Source of the DNA: an uncultured Clostridium sp.
GTDB taxonomy: Bacteria; Bacillota; Clostridia; TANB77; CAG-508
Direction of reading: 5' to 3'
Assembly (NCBI GenBank): GCA_902462295.1
Contig: CABQAZ010000008.1
Span: 1-64,000, forward strand
Length of the DNA: 64,000 nt
A program made the position numbers and the translations under genes. The notes under the pieces are model-generated. The model was not told the origin of the DNA, ran no database searches, and worked only from the letters and a program-made list of their open reading frames with translations. This document shows positions 9,389-19,126 of the stretch, piece after piece. Each line of letters opens with the position of its first letter. The first letter of the stretch is position 1.

Positions 9389-9421
9389 AAATATACACAA
9401 TCAAATTAAGGAGAAAAACAA

Positions 9422-10756
9422 ATGAAAATACAAAAACAAATAATACTAATATTATTAATACTTATCACTTTTATTAGTGTATTAACACAATCTGTAGAAT
9501 TTAAGCAAAAAGATAGTTATTCTGCTACACTAGCAAACATTAATGCTTCACAAACCTCTTTTCCAATTTATTCAGATGGCGCAGTGTTAATGGAATCATC
9601 AACAGGAAAAATATTGTATGGTAAAAATGAAAATGAAAAATTATATCCTGCAAGTACTACTAAAATTTTAACTGCCATACTAGCAATAGAAAAATGTAAT
9701 TTAAAAGATAAAATTGTAGCAAGTAACTCAGCAATAATGTCAATTCCATCTGGTTATTCAAATGCCTCAATCCAACCAGGAGAAGCATTAACAGTACAAG
9801 AACTTTTAGAATTATTTCTAATACATTCAGCAAATGAAGTTGGATATATATTTGCAGAACATATATCTGGCAATATAGAAAATTTCTCTACATTAATGAA
9901 TCAAAAAGCAAAAGAACTTGGATGTAAAAATACACATTTTACAAACCCTAGTGGAATACATAATAAAGAACATTATTCAACAGCATATGATATGGCACTT
10001 ATAGCAAGATATTGTATGAAAAATGAAACATTTAGAAGTATTGTTTCTAAAACATCTTGCACTATTGAAGCAACAGATAAATATGAGAAAAGATATTTTC
10101 AAAATACAAATGATTTAATTATTCCAACAAGTAAATATTATTATAAATATGCAATCGGAATAAAAACTGGATTTACAAGTCAGGCAAAAAATTGCTTGAT
10201 TTCTGCAAGTTTAAAAGATAACATGGAATTAATTACAGTAGCTCTTGGAGCTGAAGCTACGGAAGATGGTAAAAGTGGAAGATATGTTGATACTTTAAAT
10301 TTATTTGAATATGGATTTTCTAATTATAAAATTCAAAAGATTTCATCTGCCAATACTACTGTTAAAGAAATTTCTATAGAAAATGCAACAAAAGATACTA
10401 AAAACCTACCAGTACTTTTAAAAGATGATATAATTGCTCTTACACCAAATTCAATAGATTTAAATAATTTAAATTATAATGTGTCACTAAATGAAAATAT
10501 TGTTGCCCCAATCCAAGAGGGTGAATTACTTGGTAAAATTACTTATAATATTGATGGAATTACATATTCTTCTGATTTAATTGCAGGTCATAGTGTAGAA
10601 AAATTTAACTTAAATTTAATAATAGCTCAAATTATATTTGCAATTATTGTACTTTTTATATTAATAAAATTATTTTCTTCAAAAAAGAAATCTAAAAATA
10701 AGAAGAATTTTAAGAAACATAATTATTATACTGATTCAATTTATAAGATTAAATAA
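9422..10756 (+). CDS. D-alanyl-D-alanine carboxypeptidase (DacA/DacF-type PBP)
   Basis: This 444-residue low-molecular-weight penicillin-binding protein trims the terminal D-Ala of peptidoglycan pentapeptides outside the membrane. It has an N-terminal signal or anchor helix (residues 6-22), the S11 peptidase domain with STTK (Ser78, Lys81), SAN (136-138) and KTG (248-250), a beta-rich PBP5-like C-terminal domain, and unusually a second hydrophobic helix near residues 395-420 followed by a Lys-rich cytoplasmic tail, suggesting anchoring at both ends. The ATG has an AAGGAGA site. A strong terminator follows. Which dac paralogue it is cannot be decided from sequence alone. Confidence 0.93.
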   Translation: MKIQKQIILILLILITFISVLTQSVEFKQKDSYSATLANINASQTSFPIYSDGAVLMESSTGKILYGKNENEKLYPASTTKILTAILAIEKCNLKDKIVASNSAIMSIPSGYSNASIQPGEALTVQELLELFLIHSANEVGYIFAEHISGNIENFSTLMNQKAKELGCKNTHFTNPSGIHNKEHYSTAYDMALIARYCMKNETFRSIVSKTSCTIEATDKYEKRYFQNTNDLIIPTSKYYYKYAIGIKTGFTSQAKNCLISASLKDNMELITVALGAEATEDGKSGRYVDTLNLFEYGFSNYKIQKISSANTTVKEISIENATKDTKNLPVLLKDDIIALTPNSIDLNNLNYNVSLNENIVAPIQEGELLGKITYNIDGITYSSDLIAGHSVEKFNLNLIIAQIIFAIIVLFILIKLFSSKKKSKNKKNFKKHNYYTDSIYKIK

Positions 10757-10778
10757 TTTAATGAATTAATATTTATCT

Positions 10779-10809
10779 GGAAGCCCTAAAATATTGGGCT
10801 TCCTTTTTT
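10779..10809 (+). terminator. Terminator of the carboxypeptidase gene
   Basis: GGAAGCCC pairs with GGGCTTCC around a nine-base loop, followed by TTTTTT. It abuts the convergent LCP gene, whose stop codon is at 10808. Confidence 0.9.
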
Positions 10810-12211
10810 ATTTATAATCATTTCCTATTATAATTGTTATATCTACATTACTTGAACTTACTGAACTTGATGAAATTGTTCCTGTTCCAAGTATGTCTTT
10901 TATATTGTCTGTAATTTTTGTATCAATATCTGATTTATTTATTATTGTTGTTTTGGATGTACTTGTTGTATTTGTTGTTTTTGTAACTTTATAACCTTTA
11001 GATGTTAAAGCTTTTTTTACTTTTGTTAAAGTTGACGCAGAACCAGAACCATTTAATATTTCTATTTTTACTTTTGAGGCTTCTGTTTTACTTACTTTAC
11101 TACTAGAAGTATTTTCTGATAATGTATTTCTTGTTGTATTATTATTCGTTGATGTAGTACTATTAGTATTATTTATTGTATTTGATTCATTATTTGTAGT
11201 ATCATCACTTGTTTCACCATCTTCAGAACCATATAATTCTTTAACCATTTTTTTTGTTTCTTCTTTATCTGCAATAAAGAACCATAATGGATATGTTGGT
11301 GGTCCGTAAGAGCCTCCAGGTAATACAGCACTTTGAATGTTATTTACATCCACATTTACTGCATATGGTACATAGTCTTTGATTACTGAAATAGATAAAT
11401 TTGTTTCAACATATTCATATGCTATATCTATTATTTCTTTTACTTTAAGTATATTTTTTGCTTGGATTGTTTGCTTTACTGTTTCTATCATAAATTCTCT
11501 TTGTGTTCTCATTCTTCCATAATCATTTCCACCATATTCTTCTGGATAAGTTCCTAAGTATTTTCCTGTCTTTTTATCTAAATTCCCATGTCTATATCTT
11601 AGTAGTTGTTCTGCTTTATCTCCATCTAAAGTTTGCTGACCCTCTTTTAAATTAATGTGTAAATCTTGTGATGGATCATCATATACCATATCTATTGGTA
11701 CATAGAAATTCACTCCTCCAATTACATCTACTAATTTTATTAAAGCTTGATTGTCAATTACCATGTAATATTTTATGTTTAGACCTGTTATTTCATTTAC
11801 TTTTTCTAGTGTTTTTTCAGGACTTTTTTGATATAAAGCATTTATTTTATCACTTCCTGTACCTGATTTTGCATTTTTTCCAACAAATGTATCTCTTGGA
11901 ATTGATAATAATGAAGCTTTTTGATTTTTAGGATCATATGTTCCAACTATTATTGTATCTGTTAATCTTCCTCCATTATCTGTGCTTACTCCCATCAATA
12001 AAACTTGTATTGGCTCTAAGTTTTTTAATGTTTTTTCATCATGTCCAACCAATGTTGAAAGTAATCCTTGTAATCCTCCACCATTTTTTTGTACTTTATA
12101 TGTTATCCCACATACTAATACAATTAATATTAGTATTAGTAAAATTAATATCTTTTTTAACTTCTTTGACTTTTTCTTTTTTTTTCTTTTGTTTCTATGC
12201 TCTTGAGTCAT
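10808..12211 (-). CDS. LytR-CpsA-Psr family cell-wall polymer ligase with LytR_C domain
   Basis: LCP enzymes transfer teichoic acid or capsular polymers from lipid carriers to peptidoglycan. The 467-residue protein has a Lys/Arg-rich start, one membrane helix (residues ~19-40), and an extracellular LCP domain containing LLMGVSTDNGGRLTDTIIVGTYD and SIPRDTFV, and later LLRYRHG with the catalytic arginines. A Ser/Thr/Asn-rich linker (340-380) leads to a C-terminal LytR_C domain (VKIEILNGSGSASTLTKVKKAL...). The start has an AGGAGG site. It is convergent with the carboxypeptidase gene. The polymer attached is unknown. Confidence 0.92.
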   Translation of the reverse strand: MTQEHRNKRKKKKKSKKLKKILILLILILIVLVCGITYKVQKNGGGLQGLLSTLVGHDEKTLKNLEPIQVLLMGVSTDNGGRLTDTIIVGTYDPKNQKASLLSIPRDTFVGKNAKSGTGSDKINALYQKSPEKTLEKVNEITGLNIKYYMVIDNQALIKLVDVIGGVNFYVPIDMVYDDPSQDLHINLKEGQQTLDGDKAEQLLRYRHGNLDKKTGKYLGTYPEEYGGNDYGRMRTQREFMIETVKQTIQAKNILKVKEIIDIAYEYVETNLSISVIKDYVPYAVNVDVNNIQSAVLPGGSYGPPTYPLWFFIADKEETKKMVKELYGSEDGETSDDTTNNESNTINNTNSTTSTNNNTTRNTLSENTSSSKVSKTEASKVKIEILNGSGSASTLTKVKKALTSKGYKVTKTTNTTSTSKTTIINKSDIDTKITDNIKDILGTGTISSSSVSSSNVDITIIIGNDYK

Positions 12212-12350
12212 TGTATCCTCCTAATTTTATTATATCTATTTTACTATATCAAAGTTTTTTTTATTTTTCAACTCTTATCCTTGTTTTTTTTTTAATTTTC
12301 ACAAAATTTTCACAATAAAAGATATATATTTTTATCAATTAACAAAAACA

Positions 12351-12394
12351 AAAACCGATTTAAAATGCACATAAATGCAAAATGAATCGGTTTT
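12351..12394 (-). terminator. Terminator of the cvpA operon
   Basis: On the minus strand AAAACCGATT pairs with AATCGGTTTT, with a smaller TGCAT/ATGTGCA hairpin inside, followed by TGTTTTTGTT. It ends the DUF5711-cvpA transcript. Confidence 0.75.
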
Positions 12395-12399
12395 ATTTA

Positions 12400-13044
12400 C
12401 TATTTAAATAATATTGTTAATAATAAATTGTGATTATAGAAGAATTTTGTTATAAATGAACTTTCTATAACTTCTGAAATATTAATATTTCCTGTTACAA
12501 AAACGATTAAAAATACAATAGCTAAAATCACATATATAACTAATAAGGCTTTTACAATACCATATAATACTCCTCCAACCTCATTAAATTGTTTTATTAT
12601 AGGTAATGATGTTATCATATCTGATATAAATGTTAATAATATTAAAACAACTCTTGCTATTAAGAAAATAACAATCACTACTATTATATTTACAATTTTA
12701 ACTGCTAAAGTTCCTGCTGTTTCGTACACAATTTCATTTTGAGTTTTATTTACAGCGTCATCAATATATTTTTCTAGGTAATCTATAACACCTACATATC
12801 TCACTTCTTCTCCATCTTTTGTTTCAGCAGAAAAATTTTCAATTATTGTACTCTCTATTTTTTCATCAATTTGAGTTTTATTGATTATTAAATTTGAAAT
12901 CGGTCTATATAAAACAACTGCCAATATTATTGAAGCCAGCATTGCTATCAATCCAACAGCCAATTTAACTAATCCTTTTTTATAACAAATAAAAATATTA
13001 AGTGCAAATATTGCGACAATTATTACATCTAAAATTATTCCCAT
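12400..13044 (-). CDS. CvpA family membrane protein
   Basis: A CvpA/colicin V production-type protein with four hydrophobic segments and a family-typical start (MGIILDVIIVAIFALNIF, then YKKGL). I prefer the ATG at 13044 over the in-frame ATG at 13056 because the GAGAGG ribosome site directly abuts the latter. A charged extracytoplasmic loop lies at residues ~62-100. Members act in envelope and colicin-export phenotypes in other bacteria, and no biochemical activity can be assigned here. It lies 28 bases after the DUF5711 gene, probably in one operon. Confidence 0.8.
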   Translation of the reverse strand: MGIILDVIIVAIFALNIFICYKKGLVKLAVGLIAMLASIILAVVLYRPISNLIINKTQIDEKIESTIIENFSAETKDGEEVRYVGVIDYLEKYIDDAVNKTQNEIVYETAGTLAVKIVNIIVVIVIFLIARVVLILLTFISDMITSLPIIKQFNEVGGVLYGIVKALLVIYVILAIVFLIVFVTGNINISEVIESSFITKFFYNHNLLLTILFK

Positions 13045-13071
13045 TTTAATTACCATCCTCTCAACTAATTA

Positions 13072-14256
13072 TTATAAATTTATAATTTGTATTCTATCTT
13101 TATACACAATACCAACTAATCCGTCTGTCATAACAATGTCATTTATTTCAGTTTCTGAAACATATTTTTTTAATAAAATTCCATTTTTTTCAATTATATG
13201 TAATTCAGTTCCAAAATTTATAGCAATTTTATTATCAGATGTTTCTATAGACTTTGCTACATCTTTTGTTCTATATTGCCTTTCTTTTAAGGATACAGGA
13301 TTTACTACCTTTACATTAGTATCTGCAGTATAATCTCCTGTTGATATTTCCTCTACAAGTGCAATTCTATTATTTAGTTCTATTGTCATAAAAGAAAGTT
13401 GTCTATTTTCAAATTTTATCAACTCTGTACTTGTCTTTTCTTGTAAAACGTCTATACCATCATTATACATACATATCAGTTTATCTTGTTCTTGGTATTC
13501 TATATTAACTATTAACTTATCCGTTGGAGCCTGATACTTATACATTATTGCTTCAGCAGGATTAGTTTGTGCTAATTCCATTGAAACAACTTGTATACTT
13601 GATTGTATCAGGATTCCAGAAATATCTATTTCCGCAATCGCTAAATATTTACTATCTTGCGATATAGATACATCAGCAACTCTTGATGATACCAAATTTG
13701 TTTTAAAAATCTCTTTTCCAGTTTTATCAAACACATCAACTATTGATTTATAGCTTGTATTTGATATTACTACAGAAACATATCCACTTTTACTTACATT
13801 TATTTGAGTAATATTACCCTCAATTTCACTCTCAAACATTTTTTCTTTGCCACATATTAAATAAAATTTTTGACCATTTTCTTCACACACAGCCATATAT
13901 CTTCCATTAGTTGCAAATACGGCTTGATTTATATCTAGATCCATCTTATGTACTCTAGTTCCAACTTTATTATAAAACTCAAGTGCTTTTTTTCTAAATA
14001 TACATATATATTTTTCATATGCATATACCTTTGTATTTTCATCTCCATCTAAATCTATACATTTAGTATTTTTTTGCATAATCTCTTTTTTACAAATGTT
14101 TTCATCACACCATTGTCTAAAATCCAAATTAAAATAATATATACCAATACATGTAATTATTGCAATTATAATTAGTAATATAAATAATAATATCAATGCT
14201 TTGAATATTTTTCTTCTTCTCTGATTCTGTAGCTTTTCAGCCCAAAAATCTTTCAT
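13072..14256 (-). CDS. DUF5711 family membrane-anchored beta-propeller-like protein
   Basis: The 394-residue protein has a basic N-terminus, one membrane helix (residues ~18-40), a short cysteine-containing segment (CDENICKKE) and a long run of beta-strand repeats such as VFATNGRYMAVCEE and SISQDSKYLAIAE, resembling WD40/propeller blades. This matches the uncharacterised DUF5711 family of Clostridia. It is the first gene of the two-gene unit with cvpA and has an AAGGAGA ribosome site. Function unknown; an extracytoplasmic scaffold or sensor is possible. Confidence 0.78.
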   Translation of the reverse strand: MKDFWAEKLQNQRRRKIFKALILLFILLIIIAIITCIGIYYFNLDFRQWCDENICKKEIMQKNTKCIDLDGDENTKVYAYEKYICIFRKKALEFYNKVGTRVHKMDLDINQAVFATNGRYMAVCEENGQKFYLICGKEKMFESEIEGNITQINVSKSGYVSVVISNTSYKSIVDVFDKTGKEIFKTNLVSSRVADVSISQDSKYLAIAEIDISGILIQSSIQVVSMELAQTNPAEAIMYKYQAPTDKLIVNIEYQEQDKLICMYNDGIDVLQEKTSTELIKFENRQLSFMTIELNNRIALVEEISTGDYTADTNVKVVNPVSLKERQYRTKDVAKSIETSDNKIAINFGTELHIIEKNGILLKKYVSETEINDIVMTDGLVGIVYKDRIQIINL

Positions 14257-14336
14257 TGTTTTCTCCTTTTATCTTTTGATATTTTTTTATATTATATCAT
14301 ACTGCTTTTTTTTTGCAATAATTTTTTTAATTTTTT

Positions 14337-14466
14337 GCACCTCTGGAACCGGGTATTTTAAGGGCAATTTTTATTTTTGAACACTTGAAACCTGCTATTT
14401 TCTATGCATTTTTAATCTTTGCATATCTTTAACTGCACCTTTGGGACCGGGTATTTTCGGGGCATT
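14337..14466. repeat. REP-like repeats (two copies plus a degenerate one)
   Basis: TGCACCTCTGGAACCGGGTA begins copy one (14337-14367) and TGCACCTTTGGGACCGGGTA copy two (14434-14466); both continue TTTT and end GGGCA. A degenerate middle copy lies at 14388-14411 (AAACCTGCTATTTTCTATGCA). The core ACCGGGTATTTT recurs in both arms of the inverted repeat at 19654-19780. Copy two lies inside the 3' end of the YkvI-like gene. The repeats are GC-richer than their surroundings. Confidence 0.75.
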
Positions 14467-15459
14467 AATTAATAATATTAGCTGTATAATTCCTATATAT
14501 CCAAAAAATGGATATACAAAATTAACTAATTTTGAAAAACCAAAATTTGAAATTACTAAACTACTTATACACATAAAAAGGACAAATTGTGTATAACTTT
14601 TTTTATTTTCACTTATATTTTCTAATAATCCTATTCCTATAGAAATTGCAGTAGTAAATATTGAAGCTAAAATTATAAAAGCATATATTGTTTTATATTT
14701 ATAAAAAAATTTTCTTATTGTATAAACTATTGGCATTTCTAATGTTGATATGTCTACATCTACTTTTATTAATAGCATATATATTAATACTGATATCGTT
14801 ATCATTATTAATCCGCATAGAATTGATATATATTTAATATTTTGTGTTTTTTTTATTTGGGTTCTTATTGAAATTAAAATAGGTATAAGTAATATTATGT
14901 TATAACTACAATATATTACACTACTTAAAAACCATCCTTTTTTTATTACAGGTATTTCAATTTCTGTATTTATACTTATTAAATTTATTCCACCTATCAT
15001 AATAATAAAAATAATTAGTATTGGAACAATATACTCACTTACTTTTAAAACTCCTTTAACACTTGTAAAAAATATTACAGCTGATAAAAATGCTAATAAA
15101 CTGCTCCCTATAATTCTATGTATTTTTATTTCTTGTTCAAAATATGCACCAAAACCAGCTATCATTATATAAAAAGTTACTAATAATAGTATGTTTATTA
15201 TTACATTTATTGCTTTGGTAATTTTTTCGTTTTTTATAAATACTTTTAAAAATTCATCATAATTATTTATTTCCATTTTGCATATTATTGTTAAACTTTT
15301 ATATATTATTAAACTCATTAAACTACATGTTACAATTATTCCTACTATCCCTATTGGTCCATATGAATAGAAAAATGAGTAAACTTCTTGACCAGATGCA
15401 AATCCAGCACCTATTAATGCTCCTATTATTACTAATGTAATTGTAAATATTTCTTTCAT
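14395..15459 (-). CDS. YkvI family membrane transporter-like protein
   Basis: The 354-residue protein has about ten membrane helices and the start typical of YkvI proteins of the APC/LeuT-fold superfamily (ALIGAGFASGQEVYSFF, residues ~14-30, an unwound glycine-rich first helix). Substrate unknown. The last ~23 residues (from NAPKIPGPKG onward) are encoded by a REP-like repeat, so the native C-terminus seems to have been replaced by insertion of the repeat. The start has a GAGAGG site. It is a single gene downstream of the Gld-like operon's terminator. Confidence 0.82.
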   Translation of the reverse strand: MKEIFTITLVIIGALIGAGFASGQEVYSFFYSYGPIGIVGIIVTCSLMSLIIYKSLTIICKMEINNYDEFLKVFIKNEKITKAINVIINILLLVTFYIMIAGFGAYFEQEIKIHRIIGSSLLAFLSAVIFFTSVKGVLKVSEYIVPILIIFIIMIGGINLISINTEIEIPVIKKGWFLSSVIYCSYNIILLIPILISIRTQIKKTQNIKYISILCGLIMITISVLIYMLLIKVDVDISTLEMPIVYTIRKFFYKYKTIYAFIILASIFTTAISIGIGLLENISENKKSYTQFVLFMCISSLVISNFGFSKLVNFVYPFFGYIGIIQLILLINAPKIPGPKGAVKDMQRLKMHRK

Positions 15460-15517
15460 ATATACCTCTCATTTTAATATATTAGTGAAATATTAAATTA
15501 TTCAAAATAAATTAAAG

Positions 15518-15550
15518 AAAAGACTATTAACTTATCTGCTAATAGCCTTT
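15518..15550 (-). terminator. Terminator of the Gld-like ABC operon
   Basis: Minus strand AAAGGCTATTA pairs with TAATAGTCTTT around a ten-base loop, followed by TCTTTAATTT. It lies just after the GldG-like stop codon at 15562. Confidence 0.7.
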
Positions 15551-15561
15551 TTTTATTTATT

Positions 15562-17076
15562 CTAATTTTTTCTTCTTCTAAAACTCCATACAACTATTCC
15601 TATAAATATTATAAGCATAGGTACTACAAATATTATTGTTTTTATTACAACATCTTCTTGATCTGTAACTGTATATTTTTGAATTTCGTCTGTTTTTCTT
15701 ATTGCGATTGTATCATTTCTTTCTGTTAAATAAGAAATTGAATTCAATATTACATCTTTGTTATTACGTAATTCAACTCCATAAGTATAATATTGTGAAC
15801 TTATTTGTATTTGTACATCTGAAGCAAATAATTCATTTGCATATATTATTAATTGTGAATTTTTATCATCAGAAATCTTTTTATTTATGCTTGCTCCTGT
15901 AATAATTGAACCTTCTTCTCCATCTTTATCTGTTTTTGATGTTGATTTTGTATTAAATTCTGTTCTTACAAATGCCTTTTCACTAGTTGTTGCAATAGTT
16001 TCATATGTTACACCTAATTCTTCTAATTTTTCATCTGCCTCAAATTGAATTTTTCCTGCATTTATTAAACACATTTGTATTTTCATATTTAATTTGTGCA
16101 TAAAGCTTGCATTAACATCTTGAATTGTTATATTTGGAGAATTTTGTAACATCTTACTGCTATCTTGTTCCATAACAGCTCCATATCCAAGTGTTATTCC
16201 ATATTGTGCTAATACTTGGTCAAAATTTGGAGTGTCTAATTCTAACATATTTTGTGATGTTAACATTAATATTTTTCCACCATTATTAATATAATCTAAT
16301 ATTTTGTCTCTTTCTAATTCTGATAAATCCTGTTCTAATGTTGTTATTACTAAACAAGAACAATCAGAAGGAATCTCTCCTGTTGTTAATATATCTAAAT
16401 AATCAACTTCATTTGATTCATCTTTTAGATCTGATATTATTGTTGATAATGCTTGTTCTGTATTATAATATGTTTTTCCTGAAAGAAAATATACATGTGG
16501 TTTTTCATCTAGTGTTACTTCTATTATAGCATTTGTAATTGCTTCTTCTGTTCTATCAATTTGTTGACTTGATGAATAATCATATGTATATAGATCATTC
16601 ACTGTTATCGTTTTTTCTTTTTCACCTGATTTTACTACTATTAAATTTCCACTTTCATTTATATTATATTTTGTTTGCAAATCTACTCTTGCTGATAAAT
16701 CTGATATTTCTTCAACATTTATCTTTTTATTTACAGCTGGATATTTGTTTGCATATTCTGTTACATAAGTTGAATCTTGCATATTTATTAATTGTATAGT
16801 TACTTCTTTTTCTAATTCTTTTATTTTTGTTTTTGTTTCATCTGATAAAGAATACAATTTCTTTTCTGTACAGTCAATGTTTTCTACTTTTATTTTTGAA
16901 ACGCCCCAATTTATTAATACATAACAAGCTATTATTATAGCTACTAAAATAAGAGTTGTTGTACCTTTTATTAGCCATTTGTTTTTTATAATTTCAAAGA
17001 TTTTTTTTGATTTTTTTTCCTTTTTCTCTTTTACTTTTTTCACTCTGACTTTCTTTTCTTTTTTCTCTTTTTTCAC
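15562..17076 (-). CDS. GldG-like ABC transporter auxiliary membrane protein
   Basis: The 504-residue protein starts at GTG (17076) behind GGAGAGGG. It opens with a very Lys/Glu-rich cytoplasmic stretch (residues 1-28), a membrane helix (~37-57), a large extracytoplasmic domain containing YFLSGKTYYNTEQALSTI and a TTLEQDLSELERDKILDYINNGGKILML segment typical of the GldG/IFT52-like fold, and a C-terminal helix (~475-497). With the next two genes it forms a GldA-GldF-GldG-like ABC unit, known from Bacteroidetes gliding loci but widespread in Firmicutes with unknown substrate. Confidence 0.8.
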   Translation of the reverse strand: MKKEKKEKKVRVKKVKEKKEKKSKKIFEIIKNKWLIKGTTTLILVAIIIACYVLINWGVSKIKVENIDCTEKKLYSLSDETKTKIKELEKEVTIQLINMQDSTYVTEYANKYPAVNKKINVEEISDLSARVDLQTKYNINESGNLIVVKSGEKEKTITVNDLYTYDYSSSQQIDRTEEAITNAIIEVTLDEKPHVYFLSGKTYYNTEQALSTIISDLKDESNEVDYLDILTTGEIPSDCSCLVITTLEQDLSELERDKILDYINNGGKILMLTSQNMLELDTPNFDQVLAQYGITLGYGAVMEQDSSKMLQNSPNITIQDVNASFMHKLNMKIQMCLINAGKIQFEADEKLEELGVTYETIATTSEKAFVRTEFNTKSTSKTDKDGEEGSIITGASINKKISDDKNSQLIIYANELFASDVQIQISSQYYTYGVELRNNKDVILNSISYLTERNDTIAIRKTDEIQKYTVTDQEDVVIKTIIFVVPMLIIFIGIVVWSFRRRKN

Positions 17077-17092
17077 TTTTTCCCTCTCCTAT

Positions 17093-17776
17093 CTATTTAA
17101 CTAATTTTCTTCTTTGCATTATCATAATTGTAAATGCTATAAACATCATTGCAAATGTTACTGGACCTACAACATCAGTTAACGTAATTACTCCGCTTGG
17201 GAAATTTTGATAATAACTCATTATTGATATATCTGGTAAACCAATATCTAAATCAGGTACAAATAATGTTATTATTAAAAATGCTATAGTTATAATTCCT
17301 GCTATAACTTGATTTTCTGTTATACTTGAAGCAAACATTCCTACCGCGATTGCTGCTCCACTGATTAATAAAAATCCTAACATTGTTGCTAATAGTACTA
17401 ATATGCTTGGATTTCCAAAATAACATATTATTCCAAAATACATAAATGATATTAACAAAGATATAACAATTACAGCCATTGCAGCTAAAAATTTTCCAAA
17501 TACTACACCTGTAATCCCAACTTGTGATGTTAATATTAATTGTTCTGTTCCCGTTTTCCTTTCTTCCGCAAACATTCTCATTGTTAATATTGGTACTGTT
17601 ATTATTAATCCATAAAGTGCTGCATAAAAATATAAAGTTCCTAAATCTACATTTCCTGAAGTGACTGTTGTTAAATAGAAGAATATACTACTTACTAACA
17701 TAAGTATTCCAATAACTACATATCCTATTGGAGATAAAAAGTAGCTTTTTAACTCTTTTTTAAATACTGCCCACAT
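17093..17776 (-). CDS. ABC transporter permease (GldF-like, ABC-2 type)
   Basis: This 227-residue protein has six membrane segments and ABC-2 permease features, including the MRMFAEERKTGTEQLILTSQVG motif after helix two, common in NosY/GldF-type permeases. Its start overlaps the upstream ATPase gene's stop by one base, with GGAGGA inside that gene, so the two are translationally coupled. The GldG-like gene follows 16 bases later. Exported substrate unknown. Confidence 0.87.
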   Translation of the reverse strand: MWAVFKKELKSYFLSPIGYVVIGILMLVSSIFFYLTTVTSGNVDLGTLYFYAALYGLIITVPILTMRMFAEERKTGTEQLILTSQVGITGVVFGKFLAAMAVIVISLLISFMYFGIICYFGNPSILVLLATMLGFLLISGAAIAVGMFASSITENQVIAGIITIAFLIITLFVPDLDIGLPDISIMSYYQNFPSGVITLTDVVGPVTFAMMFIAFTIMIMQRRKLVK

Positions 17777-18918
17777 TATTCTTGTCCTCCTTTTTCTTCT
17801 TTTTCTGTTTCTTTTTTCTCTTCTTCATCATTTTCTTTTGTATTATCTTTTTCAGAATCTTCTTCTGCAGTTTCTTTTACAGTAGTTTCCTCACTACTTT
17901 TGTTTTCTTTAACTTCTTTCTCTAATTCTTCTACTTGATCTTCATTAACCTCAACCTTTGACTTTACTGATGATTCATCTTCTTTTTTTGTATCAATTAA
18001 TTGCATAAATGCATCTTCAAGAGTAGCGTCAGATTTTTTCATCTCAAATATTGTAATTTCCTCTTTAGCAAATGTTTCGAATACATTTTTTCTTAAATCA
18101 ACATCAGAATCTGCTGTTATCATATATTTTTTTGTTTTATCTTCATTTTCTGTAATTAATTTAATTTCTTTTACATTTGTTAACTTACCTTTTATTGTTT
18201 CCATTTTGTTTTCTGTATCTTCAACAGTTACATATATAGAATTATCTTTAACTACTTTCTTTTCTAGATTTTCTGGTGTATCTATTGCTACAATTTGTCC
18301 ATTATTTATTATTATTACTCTATTACATATTTGACTTACTTCTGATAATATATGAGAACTTAATATTACAGTATGTTCTCTGCCTAGTTCTTTTATTAGA
18401 GCTCTTATTTCCGTAACTTGTTTTGGATCTAAACCAACTGTCGGTTCATCAAGTATTATTACTTTTGGATTACTTACTAATGCTCCTGCCATACTTACCC
18501 TTTGCTTATATCCTCTTGAAAGATTTCTTGTTAATTTGTTTTCTACATCTTCTAATCCTGTTTCTTTAATTGCTTTTTTTACTTTTTCTTTTCTTTCTTT
18601 CTTTGGTACTCCTTTTAATTCTGCCATATATGTTACAAATTCTTTTACTGTTAAATCACTATATAATGGCACTCCCTCTGGCATATATCCAATTTGTCTT
18701 TTTGCTTTTCTAGGTTTTTTAGAAATGTCATATCCATCAACAATTATTCTTCCTGATGTTGGTTCGATAAATCCTGTTATCATATTCATTGTTGTACTTT
18801 TTCCTGCTCCATTAGGTCCTAAAAAACCTATAATTTCTCCCTCTTCAATTTCAAAATTGATATTGTTTACGGCAGTAAAGCTTCCGTATTTTTTTGTAAT
18901 ATTTTCAACTTGAATCAC
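17776..18918 (-). CDS. ABC transporter ATP-binding protein with long acidic C-terminal tail (GldA-like)
   Basis: The 380-residue ATPase has Walker A GPNGAGKST (residues ~37-45), a Q-loop, signature LSRGYKQRVSMAGAL in place of the usual LSGGQ, Walker B VIILDEPTVGLDP and the H-switch SSHILSE. After residue ~305 comes a roughly 75-residue tail of almost only Glu, Lys, Asp, Ser and Thr, unusual for this family and probably disordered. Start is GTG (18918) behind GAGGAGAAA. It heads the three-gene operon. Confidence 0.9.
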   Translation of the reverse strand: MIQVENITKKYGSFTAVNNINFEIEEGEIIGFLGPNGAGKSTTMNMITGFIEPTSGRIIVDGYDISKKPRKAKRQIGYMPEGVPLYSDLTVKEFVTYMAELKGVPKKERKEKVKKAIKETGLEDVENKLTRNLSRGYKQRVSMAGALVSNPKVIILDEPTVGLDPKQVTEIRALIKELGREHTVILSSHILSEVSQICNRVIIINNGQIVAIDTPENLEKKVVKDNSIYVTVEDTENKMETIKGKLTNVKEIKLITENEDKTKKYMITADSDVDLRKNVFETFAKEEITIFEMKKSDATLEDAFMQLIDTKKEDESSVKSKVEVNEDQVEELEKEVKENKSSEETTVKETAEEDSEKDNTKENDEEEKKETEKEEKGGQE

Positions 18919-19086
18919 GAATTTCTCCTCCTCATTTTTTGTTCTGTGCTCATATTACCATTTTCTTTACGGTTTGTAAAGTTTTTTCACCTAATTTTCA
19001 CAAAAATCTGTTTTTTCTATGTGGATTTTATTTTGTTTGGTTATATTTGTTTTTTGATTCTAGTCTTATTATTTAAGTATAAAAAT

Positions 19087-19105
19087 AGCAAGAATTTCTC
19101 TTGCT
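19087..19105 (-). terminator. Terminator of the coat-protein genes
   Basis: Minus strand AGCAAGA/TCTTGCT hairpin with a five-base loop, followed by ATTTTTA. It lies 22 bases downstream of the CotF-like gene. Nothing else is visible between it and 18919. Confidence 0.8.
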
Positions 19106-19126
19106 ACATTTATGGTGTTTATTTAA

